Notes under the pieces: generated by a model
Told to the model about the DNA's origin: nothing
What the model saw: only the letters and a program-made list of their open reading frames with translations
The model's database searches: none
Part shown: positions 1 to 7,808 of the stretch, piece by piece
How the letters are laid out: every line of letters begins with the position of its first letter
How positions within the stretch are numbered: the stretch's first letter is position 1
Assembly: GCA_022571615.1 (NCBI GenBank)
Contig: JACZXM010000098.1
Coordinates: forward strand, 1-8,626
Direction: 5' to 3'
Source of the DNA: Acidobacteriota bacterium
GTDB lineage: Bacteria > Acidobacteriota > UBA890 > WLXD01
DNA length: 8,626 nucleotides
Position numbers and translations under genes: made by a program

Positions 1-927
1 TTCCTGCCGGAGACCCGTGAATTCACGTATTCCGGACCCGGACCCGCTTATGCCAGAGACCCCGACCTCAGGCAGCAGAAGACCGACGTATTCAACGTCG
101 GCATGCAGGTGCAGCTCTCCAACGATTGGGTGATCGGCGTCGACTATATCCACAAACGCGACGACGACATGATGATCACCAGCGACCTCGCGCAGCATAC
201 CTACGAGCCCTTCGAGTTCACCGACTCGTTGGGCAGCACGCAGACCCTGTACATGCGGACGGACGATAATGAGGAGGACTGGATCCTCACCAACGATGAC
301 TACTATTTCCGCAAGCACGACATGGTCATTCTGTCGCTGGAGAAGCGTCCGAGCGCGAACTTCAGCTTCAACACGTCGCTGACGTGGCAGAAGAGCATCG
401 GCAACATCGAGAACACCGTCGGCGCTGCCTGGGGGTTCGGGGCCGTCGCCAGCAACGTCAACAACCCGAACTTCGACGGCCACCCCTACACCGTGGGTCG
501 GCTGACCTATGACCGCGAGTGGCAGTTCAAGCTGGTAGCCAACTACCGTCTACCCGGGGGGATTCTGGCCGGTGCCTACTATCGGTACCAATCCGGCAGA
601 CCGTGGACACCGAGAATCCGGAAGTTTCGAATACCGGTCGACATGGACCAGCCGAATATCTTCAGCCTCCGCCTGGAGCCCCGGGGCAGCCGCCGGGCTG
701 ATGCGCTCAACCAGCTCGACGTCAGACTGCAAAAGACGCTGAACATAGGCGACAATCGGCTCGAGGTCATCCTGGATGGGTTCAACATAACCCAATCCGA
801 TACACCCACAAGCATCTACACCTTTATCAACCAGAAATTTCCCATCTCCGGAGGGAGCGCGTTCGGCAAGCCGTCCCGCATCATCGCGCCGCGCCAGCTG
901 CGCCTGGGGATCAGGTTCATATTCTGA
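1..927 (+). CDS. TonB-dependent receptor-like outer-membrane protein, C-terminal part (5' end outside window)
   Basis: The frame is open from the first base and ends with TGA at 925-927, leaving 308 residues of a longer protein. The sequence has the look of a large TonB-dependent receptor barrel. It has alternating polar and aromatic residues (WVIGVDYIHKR, FKLVANYRLPGG, LAGAYYRYQSGRPW), a late LDVRLQKTLN strand followed by LEVILDGFNI, and a final strand LRLGIRFIF ending in Phe, the usual C-terminal residue of BAM-inserted barrels. Near the left edge the stretch DPDLRQQKTDVFNVGMQVQL resembles the region where these receptors are compared to templates with added strands. The plug domain and TonB box are not in the window, so the substrate cannot be inferred. 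Calling it an Oar-like acidobacterial receptor is inference. The next gene follows after 130 bp on the same strand. Confidence 0.82.
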   Translation, partial: FLPETREFTYSGPGPAYARDPDLRQQKTDVFNVGMQVQLSNDWVIGVDYIHKRDDDMMITSDLAQHTYEPFEFTDSLGSTQTLYMRTDDNEEDWILTNDDYYFRKHDMVILSLEKRPSANFSFNTSLTWQKSIGNIENTVGAAWGFGAVASNVNNPNFDGHPYTVGRLTYDREWQFKLVANYRLPGGILAGAYYRYQSGRPWTPRIRKFRIPVDMDQPNIFSLRLEPRGSRRADALNQLDVRLQKTLNIGDNRLEVILDGFNITQSDTPTSIYTFINQKFPISGGSAFGKPSRIIAPRQLRLGIRFIF

Positions 928-935
928 CGCTGGCG

Positions 936-956
936 GCGCTGCATCTGTGCAGGCGC
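936..956 (+). terminator. Hairpin directly downstream of the receptor gene (possible weak terminator or processing site)
   Basis: GCGC-TGCA (936-943) pairs with TGCA-G-GCGC (948-956), giving eight pairs with one bulged G at 952 and a TCTG loop, starting nine bases after the stop codon. A second short stem, CCGCC 963-967 with GGCGG 980-984, follows. There is no T tract after either, so factor-independent termination is doubtful. Transcript-end stabilisation or partial attenuation before the ureohydrolase gene is equally possible. Confidence 0.3.
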
Positions 957-1038
957 AGACAGCCGCCGGGAACGGCGTTGGCGGTCAGAATGAGAAGCAT
1001 GCCGACCCTTGCTGATCGTCCGCGACTTTCCTCGCGCT

Positions 1039-1050
1039 GGAGAGAGGGAG
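1039..1050 (+). promoter_or_regulatory. Shine-Dalgarno region of the ureohydrolase gene
   Basis: The purine-rich run GGAGAGAGGGAG ends seven bases before the ATG at 1058. This is a good ribosome-binding site and fixes that start over later in-frame ATGs such as residues 19 and 20. Confidence 0.7.
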
Positions 1051-1057
1051 ACCGGAC

Positions 1058-2038
1058 ATGGTGAACAGGACCACCGAACAGGATCCGCCCGTGGCCGGCG
1101 AGTACGATCCCATGATGGCGCCGCGCTACACCGATATCGCCACCTTTATGCGCGCCCCGCTCGTTCGCGATCCCTCTGAGGTGGACATCGGTCTTATCGG
1201 CGTGCCCTTCGACGGCGGGGTGACGAACCGGACCGGCGCCCGCCACGGCCCCCGCGAGATCCGCAACATGTCGAGCTTCATGCGCGCCATACACCACGTT
1301 ACCAGGGTCAATCCCTACCGGCTTTGTCGTGTCGCCGATCTGGGCGACGTCCCGTTCACTCACGGTTTCGAACTGGAGGCGAGTCTCGAAGACATCGCCA
1401 CGTTTTTCCGCCAGGTCCACGCCGCGGGTACCATACCCTTGAGCGCCGGAGGCGATCATTCGATCACCCTACCCATCTTCCGGGGCATCGCCACCGAGCG
1501 CCCGGTGGGCATGGTTCACATCGACGCCCACACCGATACCTGGGACCAGTTCCTGGGGTCCAGATTCACCCACGGCGCACCGTTCCGACGAGCCCTGGAA
1601 GAAGGGCTGCTCGATCCCGAGCGCTCGGTTCAGATCGGCATTCGGGGTGCCCAGAACAGCGAGGAGGGCTGGAAATTCTCACTCGAGAGCGGCATGCGCG
1701 TCATCTTCATGGAGGAGTTCACCGAGCTGGGCGTGGAGGCGGTGATCGCCGAAGCCCGGCGGGTGGTCGGAGATGGTCCTACTTACATTTCCTTCGACAT
1801 CGATAGCCTCGATCCGGTCTACGCCCCCGGCACCGGAACACCGGAGGTGGGCGGGCTGTCCACCATCGAGGCGCAAGCGTTAATTCGGGGCCTACGGGGA
1901 TTGGATCTCGTAGGGGCCGACGTGGTCGAGGTGGCACCGCCATTCGACCCCACTGGAAACACCGCCCTCGTGGGCGCCACGATGATGTACGAGATTCTCT
2001 GCGTCCTCGCGGAAGCCGTTGCCGCGCGCAAGTGTTGA
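1058..2038 (+). CDS. Agmatinase/arginase-family ureohydrolase (agmatinase or guanidinobutyrase-like)
   Basis: This 326-residue protein belongs to the binuclear manganese ureohydrolase family, which cleaves a guanidino compound to urea and an amine in the cytoplasm. All family metal-ligand motifs are visible: GGDHS (His134), DAHTD (Asp156, His158, Asp160) and SFDIDSLDP (Asp247, Asp249). Also present are IGVPFDGG with R-x-G-x-R-x-GP near residues 46-65, THGAPFRRALEEG at 171-183, QIGIRG and a C-terminal VEVAPPFDPTGNTA. The length fits the bacterial agmatinase/guanidinobutyrase group (speB, gbuA). The THG-PFRRA-EEGLL segment is typical of that group, but the real substrate (agmatine, guanidinobutyrate, guanidinopropionate or another) cannot be read from sequence. 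The start is supported by a strong ribosome-binding site. The stop overlaps the start of the next gene, implying one transcript. No ureA-C, speA or polyamine transporter genes are in view. Confidence 0.93.
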   Translation: MVNRTTEQDPPVAGEYDPMMAPRYTDIATFMRAPLVRDPSEVDIGLIGVPFDGGVTNRTGARHGPREIRNMSSFMRAIHHVTRVNPYRLCRVADLGDVPFTHGFELEASLEDIATFFRQVHAAGTIPLSAGGDHSITLPIFRGIATERPVGMVHIDAHTDTWDQFLGSRFTHGAPFRRALEEGLLDPERSVQIGIRGAQNSEEGWKFSLESGMRVIFMEEFTELGVEAVIAEARRVVGDGPTYISFDIDSLDPVYAPGTGTPEVGGLSTIEAQALIRGLRGLDLVGADVVEVAPPFDPTGNTALVGATMMYEILCVLAEAVAARKC

Positions 2039-4089
2039 GAACAATCAACGTCGTGCGAAAACTGATCGTCGCGGGACCAATCATCATCGCCATCGTTTCA
2101 GGCGTGCTCACCGCAACAATCCTCTCCGCACAAGGCGTTGCGCGCCGTCCCATGACCGTTGACGACGCCATGAATATGGTCCGTATTGAAGACGTGCAGA
2201 TGTCGCCGGACGGCAAGTCGGTCTTCTTCTCCCAATCAGAGCTTGACTGGGACGAGAACAAGAGAAAGAAGACATTTTACGTGATTGGCGCCCATGGCGG
2301 ACAAGCGATTCCATTCATTGGAGAGGCTGGCGGAAGCGGCTTTCGATTTTCTCCCGACGGCAAGTACTTGTCTTTTCTCCGACCTGTTGATGGCAACGAG
2401 CAGGTTTGGCTGTTAGCGATTTCTGGCGGTGAGGCCATGAAATTGACGAGTCACGAGAACGGCATCGTCTCCTATGAATGGTCTGCCGATGCAAGCAAGA
2501 TCTTCTTCACGGCGGACGAAGCGATGAGCGATGAGGAGCAGCAGGAACACGATAAGGGAGCGGACGCGTATTACCTCCGCGAAGGTCCGAACGGCAGAGA
2601 GAAAGGCAGCTGGCGCAACCTCTGGGTGTTCGGCCTTTCATCGATGACGGAGGCACGCCTCACGGACGAGGAGCTCATCGTCGGTGATTTCGACGTGTCG
2701 CCGGATGGCGAGCGTGTCGTGTTTACAGCGGTGCGGCAACAGCTCGCAAACTACTTCTACCTGTCCGAGCTCTATCTGCTCGACACGCTCACACAACGGG
2801 TCGTTCGCCTCACGAACAATGCGGCTCCGGAGCAGAACGCCCTGTGGGCGCCGGACGGAAGGACCATCGTCTACCATGCTCCTTCCGACCAAGGTTACGA
2901 TTTGACGCACGGTTTTCTGTGGATCCTGAACCCGGACACGGGTGAAAGGAGGAAGCTGCAAGGACAGAACCAGGGCCAGATCTCGAGCCTTACATGGATG
3001 CCGGACGGCAAGAGCCTTCTATTCAACGAGACACGCCGCACGAACAGCAATCTCTACCGGGTCGACATCGCCACCGGCAGGATCACGGACGTCACGAACG
3101 TCACCGGCACGCTCCGCGCCCGCGCCTTCTCGAAAGACCGGTCAAGAATGGTCTATTCATTCAGTGACTTCGACACCCCGAGTGATCTGTATGTGTCTTC
3201 AGTGGACGAGCTCGATCCGGTTCGTCTGACGAACGCCAATCCGTGGATCGAGCAAGAGATCGTGCTGGCGGAGGCTCGAATCGTCCGCTGGAAGAGCAAG
3301 GACGGCATGGAGATCGAGGGCGTTCTCCATCTGCCTGTGGGCTCCCAGGAGGGGGCAAGGGTTCCCCTCATCCTCCATATCCACGGCGGCCCGCCAGGCC
3401 ACTTTTCCAACCGGTTCCGGCCCAACTTCCACATCTTCGCCGGCCTCGGGTACGCCTCCCTCGGGCCGAACATTCGCGGTAGCGACAGCTACGGTGACGA
3501 TCTCCTGACCGCGCTCATGGGCGATGTCGGTGGCGGCGAGTACGATGACCTCATGACGGGCGTTGACTACCTGATTGATGAACACGATATCGATCCCGAA
3601 CGGCTGGCTCTGCGCGGCTGGAGCTGGGGAGGAATCCTCGGCAGCTGGGTCATCACCCAAACCGACCGCTTCAAGGCCGCCTCCCTGGGAGCCATGGTCG
3701 GGAGTTGGACGGCAGAGACGGGACCGGGGCTCAGCTTCGATCTCAGGCTCCACTATATCGGCGGAGCCCACTGGACAAACCCCGAGGAGTGGCGCAGGGT
3801 TTCGTCCCTCTGGTACGTCAACAACGTCACAACCGCTACCCTGCTGCTCCACGGTGATCGCGACCTGGTCAGCACCCCCAACCAGAGCATGATGTTCTTC
3901 ACTGCGCTAAAGGACATCGGTAAAGCGCCTGTGCGCTACGTGAGATTCCCGCGCGAGCCGCATGGTTTCCGTGAGCCAAGACATCAGCGCACGCGTGACA
4001 TCGAAGAGATCAAGTGGATGCAGAAGTATGTCATGGGTATCGATTGGAAACCGTGGGAACGGAGATCGGAAGGGAAGAACGGTAGCTGA
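2032..4089 (+). CDS. Secreted S9-family peptidase (prolyl oligopeptidase / acylaminoacyl-peptidase-like)
   Basis: This 685-residue serine peptidase has a GTG start that overlaps the last seven bases of the ureohydrolase gene. An in-frame GTG at 2053 is an alternative start that would leave a more typical signal peptide. After a short basic N-terminus (VVRK), residues about 11-33 are hydrophobic and end near ILSAQG, so it is exported, probably to the periplasm or a lipid surface. Residues about 50-400 carry repeated S/A/M-PDG(K/R/E) turns (SPDGKSV, SPDGKYL, SPDGERV, APDGRTI, MPDGKSL), the blades of a TolB/WD40-like propeller. Residues about 425-670 are the alpha/beta-hydrolase domain, with HIHGGPPG (oxyanion side), NIRGSDSYG, nucleophile Ser531 in GWSWGG, Asp611 in HGDRD and His644 in REPHGF. 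The triad is complete. It probably trims short peptides. The 5' third is notably lower in GC than the catalytic part. Confidence 0.92.
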   Translation: MLRTINVVRKLIVAGPIIIAIVSGVLTATILSAQGVARRPMTVDDAMNMVRIEDVQMSPDGKSVFFSQSELDWDENKRKKTFYVIGAHGGQAIPFIGEAGGSGFRFSPDGKYLSFLRPVDGNEQVWLLAISGGEAMKLTSHENGIVSYEWSADASKIFFTADEAMSDEEQQEHDKGADAYYLREGPNGREKGSWRNLWVFGLSSMTEARLTDEELIVGDFDVSPDGERVVFTAVRQQLANYFYLSELYLLDTLTQRVVRLTNNAAPEQNALWAPDGRTIVYHAPSDQGYDLTHGFLWILNPDTGERRKLQGQNQGQISSLTWMPDGKSLLFNETRRTNSNLYRVDIATGRITDVTNVTGTLRARAFSKDRSRMVYSFSDFDTPSDLYVSSVDELDPVRLTNANPWIEQEIVLAEARIVRWKSKDGMEIEGVLHLPVGSQEGARVPLILHIHGGPPGHFSNRFRPNFHIFAGLGYASLGPNIRGSDSYGDDLLTALMGDVGGGEYDDLMTGVDYLIDEHDIDPERLALRGWSWGGILGSWVITQTDRFKAASLGAMVGSWTAETGPGLSFDLRLHYIGGAHWTNPEEWRRVSSLWYVNNVTTATLLLHGDRDLVSTPNQSMMFFTALKDIGKAPVRYVRFPREPHGFREPRHQRTRDIEEIKWMQKYVMGIDWKPWERRSEGKNGS

Positions 4090-4090
4090 A

Positions 4091-4130
4091 CCGCGGCTGC
4101 GGCTCCCGAGAGCGGGCCTGATGCCCCGCT
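4091..4130. terminator. Hairpins between convergent genes (possible bidirectional terminator)
   Basis: Immediately after the peptidase stop codon, CCGC (4091-4094) pairs with GCGG (4099-4102) around a GGCT loop. Then AGCGGG (4111-4116) pairs with CCCGCT (4125-4130) around an eight-base loop. They sit in the 73-bp gap between the convergent peptidase and frdD genes, where termination of both transcripts is expected. Neither strand has a good T tract, so the call rests on position and base pairing only. Confidence 0.4.
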
Positions 4131-4162
4131 GTGAGAATTCTCCGGGCCCCCCGCGCACCCTT

Positions 4163-4516
4163 CTAGATCCGCCAGAGAAGCGCGGCGGTGATTACGGTGC
4201 CGGCCAAGGCGCTGCCGTAGCAGGCGAAGCCGATCAGCCCTTTGATCTTCCGCAGGCCCATGTCGACGAGGGCGAACCTGAAGCGGTGTGCCCAGTGGAA
4301 GAACGACAGAAAGATGAACCCGAACAGGATCAGCTTTACCAGGAGATTGCCCGAAACGGCGGCGTGCACCCTATCGAAGCCGAGGGACTCCAGCGGCGCG
4401 AAGCCGAAGGGCACGAGGATTCCGGTGATGACGATGAGGATAGGCAGCAGGATGGCCGACAACATCCCGCCGGCCGAGAACAGTGACCAGGGAATCGGTT
4501 CGTTGGACTTGGCCAT
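4163..4516 (-). CDS. frdD: Fumarate reductase membrane anchor subunit D
   Basis: This 117-residue hydrophobic protein is close to the usual length of FrdD (about 119). Three membrane segments are visible, roughly residues 12-38, 57-75 and 93-115. Between the second and third comes HWAHRFRFALVDMGLRK, comparable to the His-rich loop of FrdD after its second helix (His74 and His77 here). With FrdC it anchors the catalytic FrdAB dimer to the inner membrane and forms the quinone site. The reading frame continues upstream without a stop, but the ATG at 4516 gives the expected length and comes five bases after the frdC stop. Upstream of the ATG there is only a weak GGAACG. It is the last gene of the operon and faces the peptidase gene tail to tail. 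Confidence 0.88.
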   Translation of the reverse strand: MAKSNEPIPWSLFSAGGMLSAILLPILIVITGILVPFGFAPLESLGFDRVHAAVSGNLLVKLILFGFIFLSFFHWAHRFRFALVDMGLRKIKGLIGFACYGSALAGTVITAALLWRI

Positions 4517-4521
4517 GGTGA

Positions 4522-4896
4522 CTACGTTCCCAACACGGCCCAAGCGACGATCATCGACACCGCGAGCCATCCGGCGTAGTGAGCGCCAGCGATCATGAAG
4601 GCGGGAACACGCTCCTCGCCAAGGTGAATCACGATGACCTTGGGAGTCACGTTGAACCAAGTGACCGTGTGGTAGAGGGCGAGCACCAGCGCGATCAAAT
4701 GCAGCGCGATGCTGGCAGGCGACATGATCAGGCCAATCGCGGCGTCGTAGGCCTCGGACCCCTGTCCGAGTCGATAAACCAGATACAGAAGGAACACGCT
4801 GTAGCCGGCAACGCCGACGCTGGTCAGCTCCCGAACCATGAACAGGAAGTAGGGCCACCGCTTGAGCCACCAGGGAACTCGTCGCCGATGGCTCAA
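4522..4896 (-). CDS. frdC: Fumarate reductase membrane anchor subunit C
   Basis: The best start is TTG at 4896, which shares TTGA with the TGA stop of frdB and gives 124 residues. E. coli FrdC is about 130. No ATG or GTG exists in a suitable place, and extending upstream only re-reads frdB in another frame. The N-terminus is basic ([18 protein letters not shown]) and leads into MVREL-T-V (Glu23), matching the conserved R-E-x-T near the first helix of FrdC. Three membrane segments lie at about 24-43, 62-79 and 102-122. The motif [15 protein letters not shown] (His76) aligns well with the LLHTKTWFELAPK region of E. coli FrdC. The family anchors the complex and contributes to quinol binding without heme. 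Translational coupling to frdB is likely from the overlap. Confidence 0.88.
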   Translation of the reverse strand: MSHRRRVPWWLKRWPYFLFMVRELTSVGVAGYSVFLLYLVYRLGQGSEAYDAAIGLIMSPASIALHLIALVLALYHTVTWFNVTPKVIVIHLGEERVPAFMIAGAHYAGWLAVSMIVAWAVLGT

Positions 4897-5642
4897 CTCT
4901 TCTTGCCCCAGGGCAATAGCAGCTCCTTGAAGTAATCGATCGTGCTGGCGACCTTGGCGCGCTGGATTGCGCCTGCCGGATCGACGTCCTTGGGACACAC
5001 GGCGCTACACTCACCAACGAAGGTGCACTGCCAAATCCCTTCGTGGCTGGCGATCGCCTCTTGCCGCTGATCTCTCCCCTGATCGCGTGAATCCATGTTG
5101 TAGCGTTGGCCGAGGGCGATCGCCGCCGGGCCCAAAAACGTGTTGTCGTGCGCGTAGACGGGGCACGCCGCGTAACAGAGCATGCAGTTGATGCACATCG
5201 TGTACTGCTGGTATTCGACAAGCTGGCGCGGGGTTTGTAGGTATTCGCCTTCCTCGAGCGGTTTGTCCTCACCTTCCTTACGGATGATCCACGGCTTGAC
5301 GCTCTTGAGCTTCGCAATGAAGTCATCCATGCTGAAAATGAGGTCCCGCTCGACCGGGAAGCCCTCGAGAGGTTCGATGCGGATCTTGCCGGTGTAGTCC
5401 TTCAGAAAGGCCGCGCAGGTGAGCTTCGGCACGCCGTTTACCATCATGCCGCAGCTTCCGCACACGCCCATCCGACACGACCAGCGGTACGAGAGCGTGC
5501 CGTCGATCTCGTCTTTGATGTAGTTGACGGCATCGAGAATGACCCACTCTGTGTGAAACGGAACCTCGTAGGTCTGGAAGGTCGGCTCGGAGTCTTGCTC
5601 AGGGCGGTACCGGAAGATCTCGAGCTCCATCGTTTTGTCCAT
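4893..5642 (-). CDS. frdB: Fumarate reductase iron-sulfur subunit
   Basis: This 249-residue protein carries the three clusters that pass electrons between the flavin and the quinone site. The plant-ferredoxin-like N-terminal half has C-x4-C-G-x-C with a fourth Cys (Cys56, 61, 64, 76) for [2Fe-2S]. The C-terminal half has [12 protein letters not shown] (Cys150, 153, 156, 160), then CTFVGEC (Cys206, Cys212) and CP at 216. By comparison with E. coli FrdB, Cys150/153/156/216 bind [4Fe-4S] and Cys160/206/212 bind [3Fe-4S]; Val209 replaces a fourth Cys, as expected for the 3Fe cluster. The motifs [20 protein letters not shown] and [11 protein letters not shown] are strongly FrdB-like. The start is ATG 5642; ATG at 5630 is a second option, and neither has a strong ribosome-binding site. 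The gap to frdA is 26 bp. Confidence 0.96.
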   Translation of the reverse strand: MDKTMELEIFRYRPEQDSEPTFQTYEVPFHTEWVILDAVNYIKDEIDGTLSYRWSCRMGVCGSCGMMVNGVPKLTCAAFLKDYTGKIRIEPLEGFPVERDLIFSMDDFIAKLKSVKPWIIRKEGEDKPLEEGEYLQTPRQLVEYQQYTMCINCMLCYAACPVYAHDNTFLGPAAIALGQRYNMDSRDQGRDQRQEAIASHEGIWQCTFVGECSAVCPKDVDPAGAIQRAKVASTIDYFKELLLPWGKKS

Positions 5643-5668
5643 CGTTAGTGCCTGTCTGCTCTCAACAC

Positions 5669-7423
5669 CTATTTACCGTATACGCGTTCCTGGGGTGGCC
5701 ACTTGGTGATGACGACATCCTTGTAGCCAATGCGAACTCCGTCGTCGGTGTGGAACGCAAGGGAGTGTTTGAGAAAGTTCTCGTCGTCACGATCGGGGTG
5801 GTCGGTGCGCTGGTGCGAGCCTCGACTTTCGGTCCGTGCCAGGGCACTTTGACCGATGGCGAGCGCCACGTCGAGCATGAAGTCAAGCTCGAGAGCGGAG
5901 GTAAGCTCGGTATTGAAGGTCAGGCTTCGGTCTTCGATCAAGAGATTCGAGAAACGTTGCCTCAGTTCCATCAGCTTGTCGCAGGTATCTCTCAGGCTCC
6001 GTTCGGAACGGTAGATGCCGGCGCCGCTTTCCATCGTCTCGTTCATCTCCCTGCGGAGGGTAGCGATCCTCTCTGTACCGCCCTCCTTGCGAATGAAATC
6101 CCGGGCGATGCGGTCCTGCTCGTCGGCGCCTTGCTTCTCCAGTGCTTCGACGTCCAGGTCTGGGTTCTGGGTTGCGAAGATAGCCGCCGCCCGTCCGGCC
6201 CGGGCGCCGAAGACGAGGAGCTCGGTCAGAGAGTTGGAGCCAAGGCGATTCGCCCCGTTGATCGACACGCAGGCGACCTCGCCTGCGGCGAACAATCCCA
6301 GGAGCGATGTGGCGCTGTCGGTGTCGGTGTCGACGCCCCCCATGATGTAGTGGATAACGGGGCGCACGGGAATGGGCTCGTAGACCGGGTCGATGCCGGC
6401 ATAGTTCTTGGCCAGCTCGCGCACGAAAGGCAGCTTCTTGTCGATCTTCTTCTCGCCGAGGTGTCGTAAGTCGAGAAGGACGAAATCTCCGTGTGGCCCG
6501 GGTATCGTCCGACCACGTTCCATTTCCTTGACGAACGCCTGGCTGAGTCGGTCCCGAGGGCCCAGCTCCATACTCTTTTTCACCGGGTGCTCGGGGTCGG
6601 TGACCTGCACTGGCTTTCCCAGATCGTAGTCCTGCAAGTACCGATAGCCGTCCTTATTGACGAGGATCCCTCCCTCTCCCCGTGAGGCCTCGGTGATGAG
6701 GATACCGGTTCCCGGCAGTCCGGTCGGATGGTACTGGATGAACTCCATGTCCTTGAGGGGGACTCCGGCTCGGTAAGCCATGGCCATCCCGTCGCCGGTA
6801 TTGATCGCCCCGTTGGTGGTGAACGGGAATACCCGTCCGGCCCCGCCGGTGCAGAGGATGAGGGCACTGGCGAGAATCGTCTCGACCTTGCCGGTTCGTA
6901 AATCGAGCGCGCTGACGCCCTGGCAACGTCCGTTCTCCACCAAGATCTTGGTCGCGAACGATTCGTCATAACTGACAATCGGGCTGTACTTGAGAGACGT
7001 CTGATAGAGCGCGTGCAACATGTGGAAGCCGGTCTTGTCGGAGGCAAACCATGTCCGCTCGATGTTCATGCCACCGAACGGGCGCACTGCAACCGTGCCG
7101 TCCGGTTCTCGGCTCCATGGACAGCCCCAGTGCTCGAGCTGGATCATTTCGGCCGGCGCTTCGTTGACAAACAGCTCGACCGCGTCCTGATCGGCCAGCC
7201 AGTCACTGCCGCCGACGGTGTCTCGGAAATGATCTTCGAGGCTGTCGTTGTCCTTGATCACTGCCGCGGCACCGCCCTCAGCGGCCACGGTATGGCTGCG
7301 CATCGGGTAGACTTTACTTACCACCGCAACGCTCAGGGAGGGGTTGGTCTCGGCGATGGCGATGGCCGCCCGCAGCCCCGCACCACCTCCACCGACGATC
7401 ACCACGTCGTGCCGTACGCTCAT
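5669..7423 (-). CDS. frdA: Fumarate reductase flavoprotein subunit
   Basis: This 584-residue catalytic subunit interconverts fumarate and succinate at FAD on the cytoplasmic face of the inner membrane. The dinucleotide fold [13 protein letters not shown] starts at residue 7. MRSHT (His44) is the covalent FAD attachment site. HPTG (His232), TE (Glu245), Arg248, GPRD (Arg290), His358 and GANRLGSNS (Arg393) match the substrate-binding and proton-shuttle residues of E. coli FrdA. Residue 49, in AAEGG, is Glu as in FrdA; E. coli SdhA has Gln there. This favours the fumarate reductase subfamily, though the enzyme may work in either direction in vivo. The C-terminal ESRG-HQR and [13 protein letters not shown] are intact. 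The start at ATG 7423 is preferred over a TTG at 7450 because it begins right before the FAD fold and has GGGAG upstream. It is the first gene of frdABCD. Confidence 0.97.
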   Translation of the reverse strand: MSVRHDVVIVGGGGAGLRAAIAIAETNPSLSVAVVSKVYPMRSHTVAAEGGAAAVIKDNDSLEDHFRDTVGGSDWLADQDAVELFVNEAPAEMIQLEHWGCPWSREPDGTVAVRPFGGMNIERTWFASDKTGFHMLHALYQTSLKYSPIVSYDESFATKILVENGRCQGVSALDLRTGKVETILASALILCTGGAGRVFPFTTNGAINTGDGMAMAYRAGVPLKDMEFIQYHPTGLPGTGILITEASRGEGGILVNKDGYRYLQDYDLGKPVQVTDPEHPVKKSMELGPRDRLSQAFVKEMERGRTIPGPHGDFVLLDLRHLGEKKIDKKLPFVRELAKNYAGIDPVYEPIPVRPVIHYIMGGVDTDTDSATSLLGLFAAGEVACVSINGANRLGSNSLTELLVFGARAGRAAAIFATQNPDLDVEALEKQGADEQDRIARDFIRKEGGTERIATLRREMNETMESGAGIYRSERSLRDTCDKLMELRQRFSNLLIEDRSLTFNTELTSALELDFMLDVALAIGQSALARTESRGSHQRTDHPDRDDENFLKHSLAFHTDDGVRIGYKDVVITKWPPQERVYGK

Positions 7424-7434
7424 GGGTCTAGTTA

Positions 7435-7439
7435 CTCCC
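7435..7439 (-). promoter_or_regulatory. Shine-Dalgarno of frdA
   Basis: On the reverse strand GGGAG lies 11 bases before the ATG at 7423. The spacing is a little long, but the site supports this start rather than the TTG at 7450, which would place the motif inside the gene. Confidence 0.5.
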
Positions 7440-7579
7440 GGTAGTGCCAACGGCTCTCCCGCGCAGGCCGAGACTACCCCGGCAAGGCCTGTTATCGCTG
7501 TTCAACGGAGAGAAGCTCGCGCTGGTCGTGCCTAGCATACATCTGCCGCAGACGCGCGCAGACCGAAGTCTGGGAAGGG
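7440..7579. other. Leader/promoter region of the frd operon
   Basis: This gene-free stretch must contain the frd promoter, on the reverse strand. I see no convincing -35/-10 pair: TATGCT on the reverse strand near 7540 resembles a -10 box but has no matching -35. CAGGCC (7464-7469) and GGCCTG (7486-7491) could form a six-pair stem with a 16-base loop in the frd 5' leader. No clear FNR-like palindrome is present. Confidence 0.35.
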
Positions 7580-7785
7580 ATGGTCGTTCTTGATGCGGTG
7601 CACAAGATCCAGGCGGAAGCTGGCTGCGCGACGCGATGGACTGGTACGAGAGGGCAGAGGAGCATCGCCCTACCGGCAACGACGATCCGGTCTTGCGCTG
7701 GAACACCTGTGTACGCATGATCCGCACGCATCGAGACATCGCACCGGCGGACGACGACACCGAGGCGCGGCTGATGCTGGAGTAG
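7580..7785 (+). pseudogene. Short broken ORF, C-terminal piece of an unassigned small protein
   Basis: The frame read from ATG 7636 gives a coherent 49-residue stretch, MDWYERAEEHRPTGNDD followed by VLRWNTCVRMIR, ending at TAG 7783-7785. In-frame reading extends back (GGSWLRDA before the Met) but hits TGA at 7591-7593. The sequence immediately upstream looks coding in another frame from ATG 7580 (MVVLDAVHKIQAEAG), so a single -1 shift around 7610-7625 would join both into one protein of about 68 residues. The WYERAE-x-RP-GNDD-x-LRWN-C pattern reminds me of the C-terminal end of hypothetical, TPR-like helical proteins, but I cannot name the family. It may be a remnant, a small intact gene starting at 7636, or a victim of an assembly indel. 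There is no good ribosome-binding site for 7636. Confidence 0.35.
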
Positions 7786-7801
7786 CACCTGCCCCGATTC
7801 C

Positions 7802-7808
7802 GGAGAGG
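7802..7808 (+). promoter_or_regulatory. Shine-Dalgarno of the unassigned 7813 gene
   Basis: GGAGAGG lies four bases before ATG 7813 and ten bases before an in-frame ATG at 7819. Either could be used, and both give the same protein within two residues. Confidence 0.6.

Noticed and set aside
1324..1806. Forward ORF of 160 codons inside the ureohydrolase gene
   Set aside because: It is an Arg/His-rich out-of-frame shadow of a gene with complete catalytic motifs.
4517..5326. Upstream extension of the frdD frame (387 codons in total)
   Set aside because: The extension runs through frdC and frdB in another frame. FrdD homology begins exactly at the ATG at 4516.
5648..6469. Long forward ORF (273 codons) opposite frdA
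   Set aside because: It is the antisense shadow of the highly conserved frdA. The translation has no family-like motifs, and GC-rich codon structure explains the openness.
7590..7603. FNR-like site (TTGAT) upstream of frdA
   Set aside because: The right half-site should be close to ATCAA but reads TGCAC, so the palindrome fails despite the attractive link to fumarate reductase.
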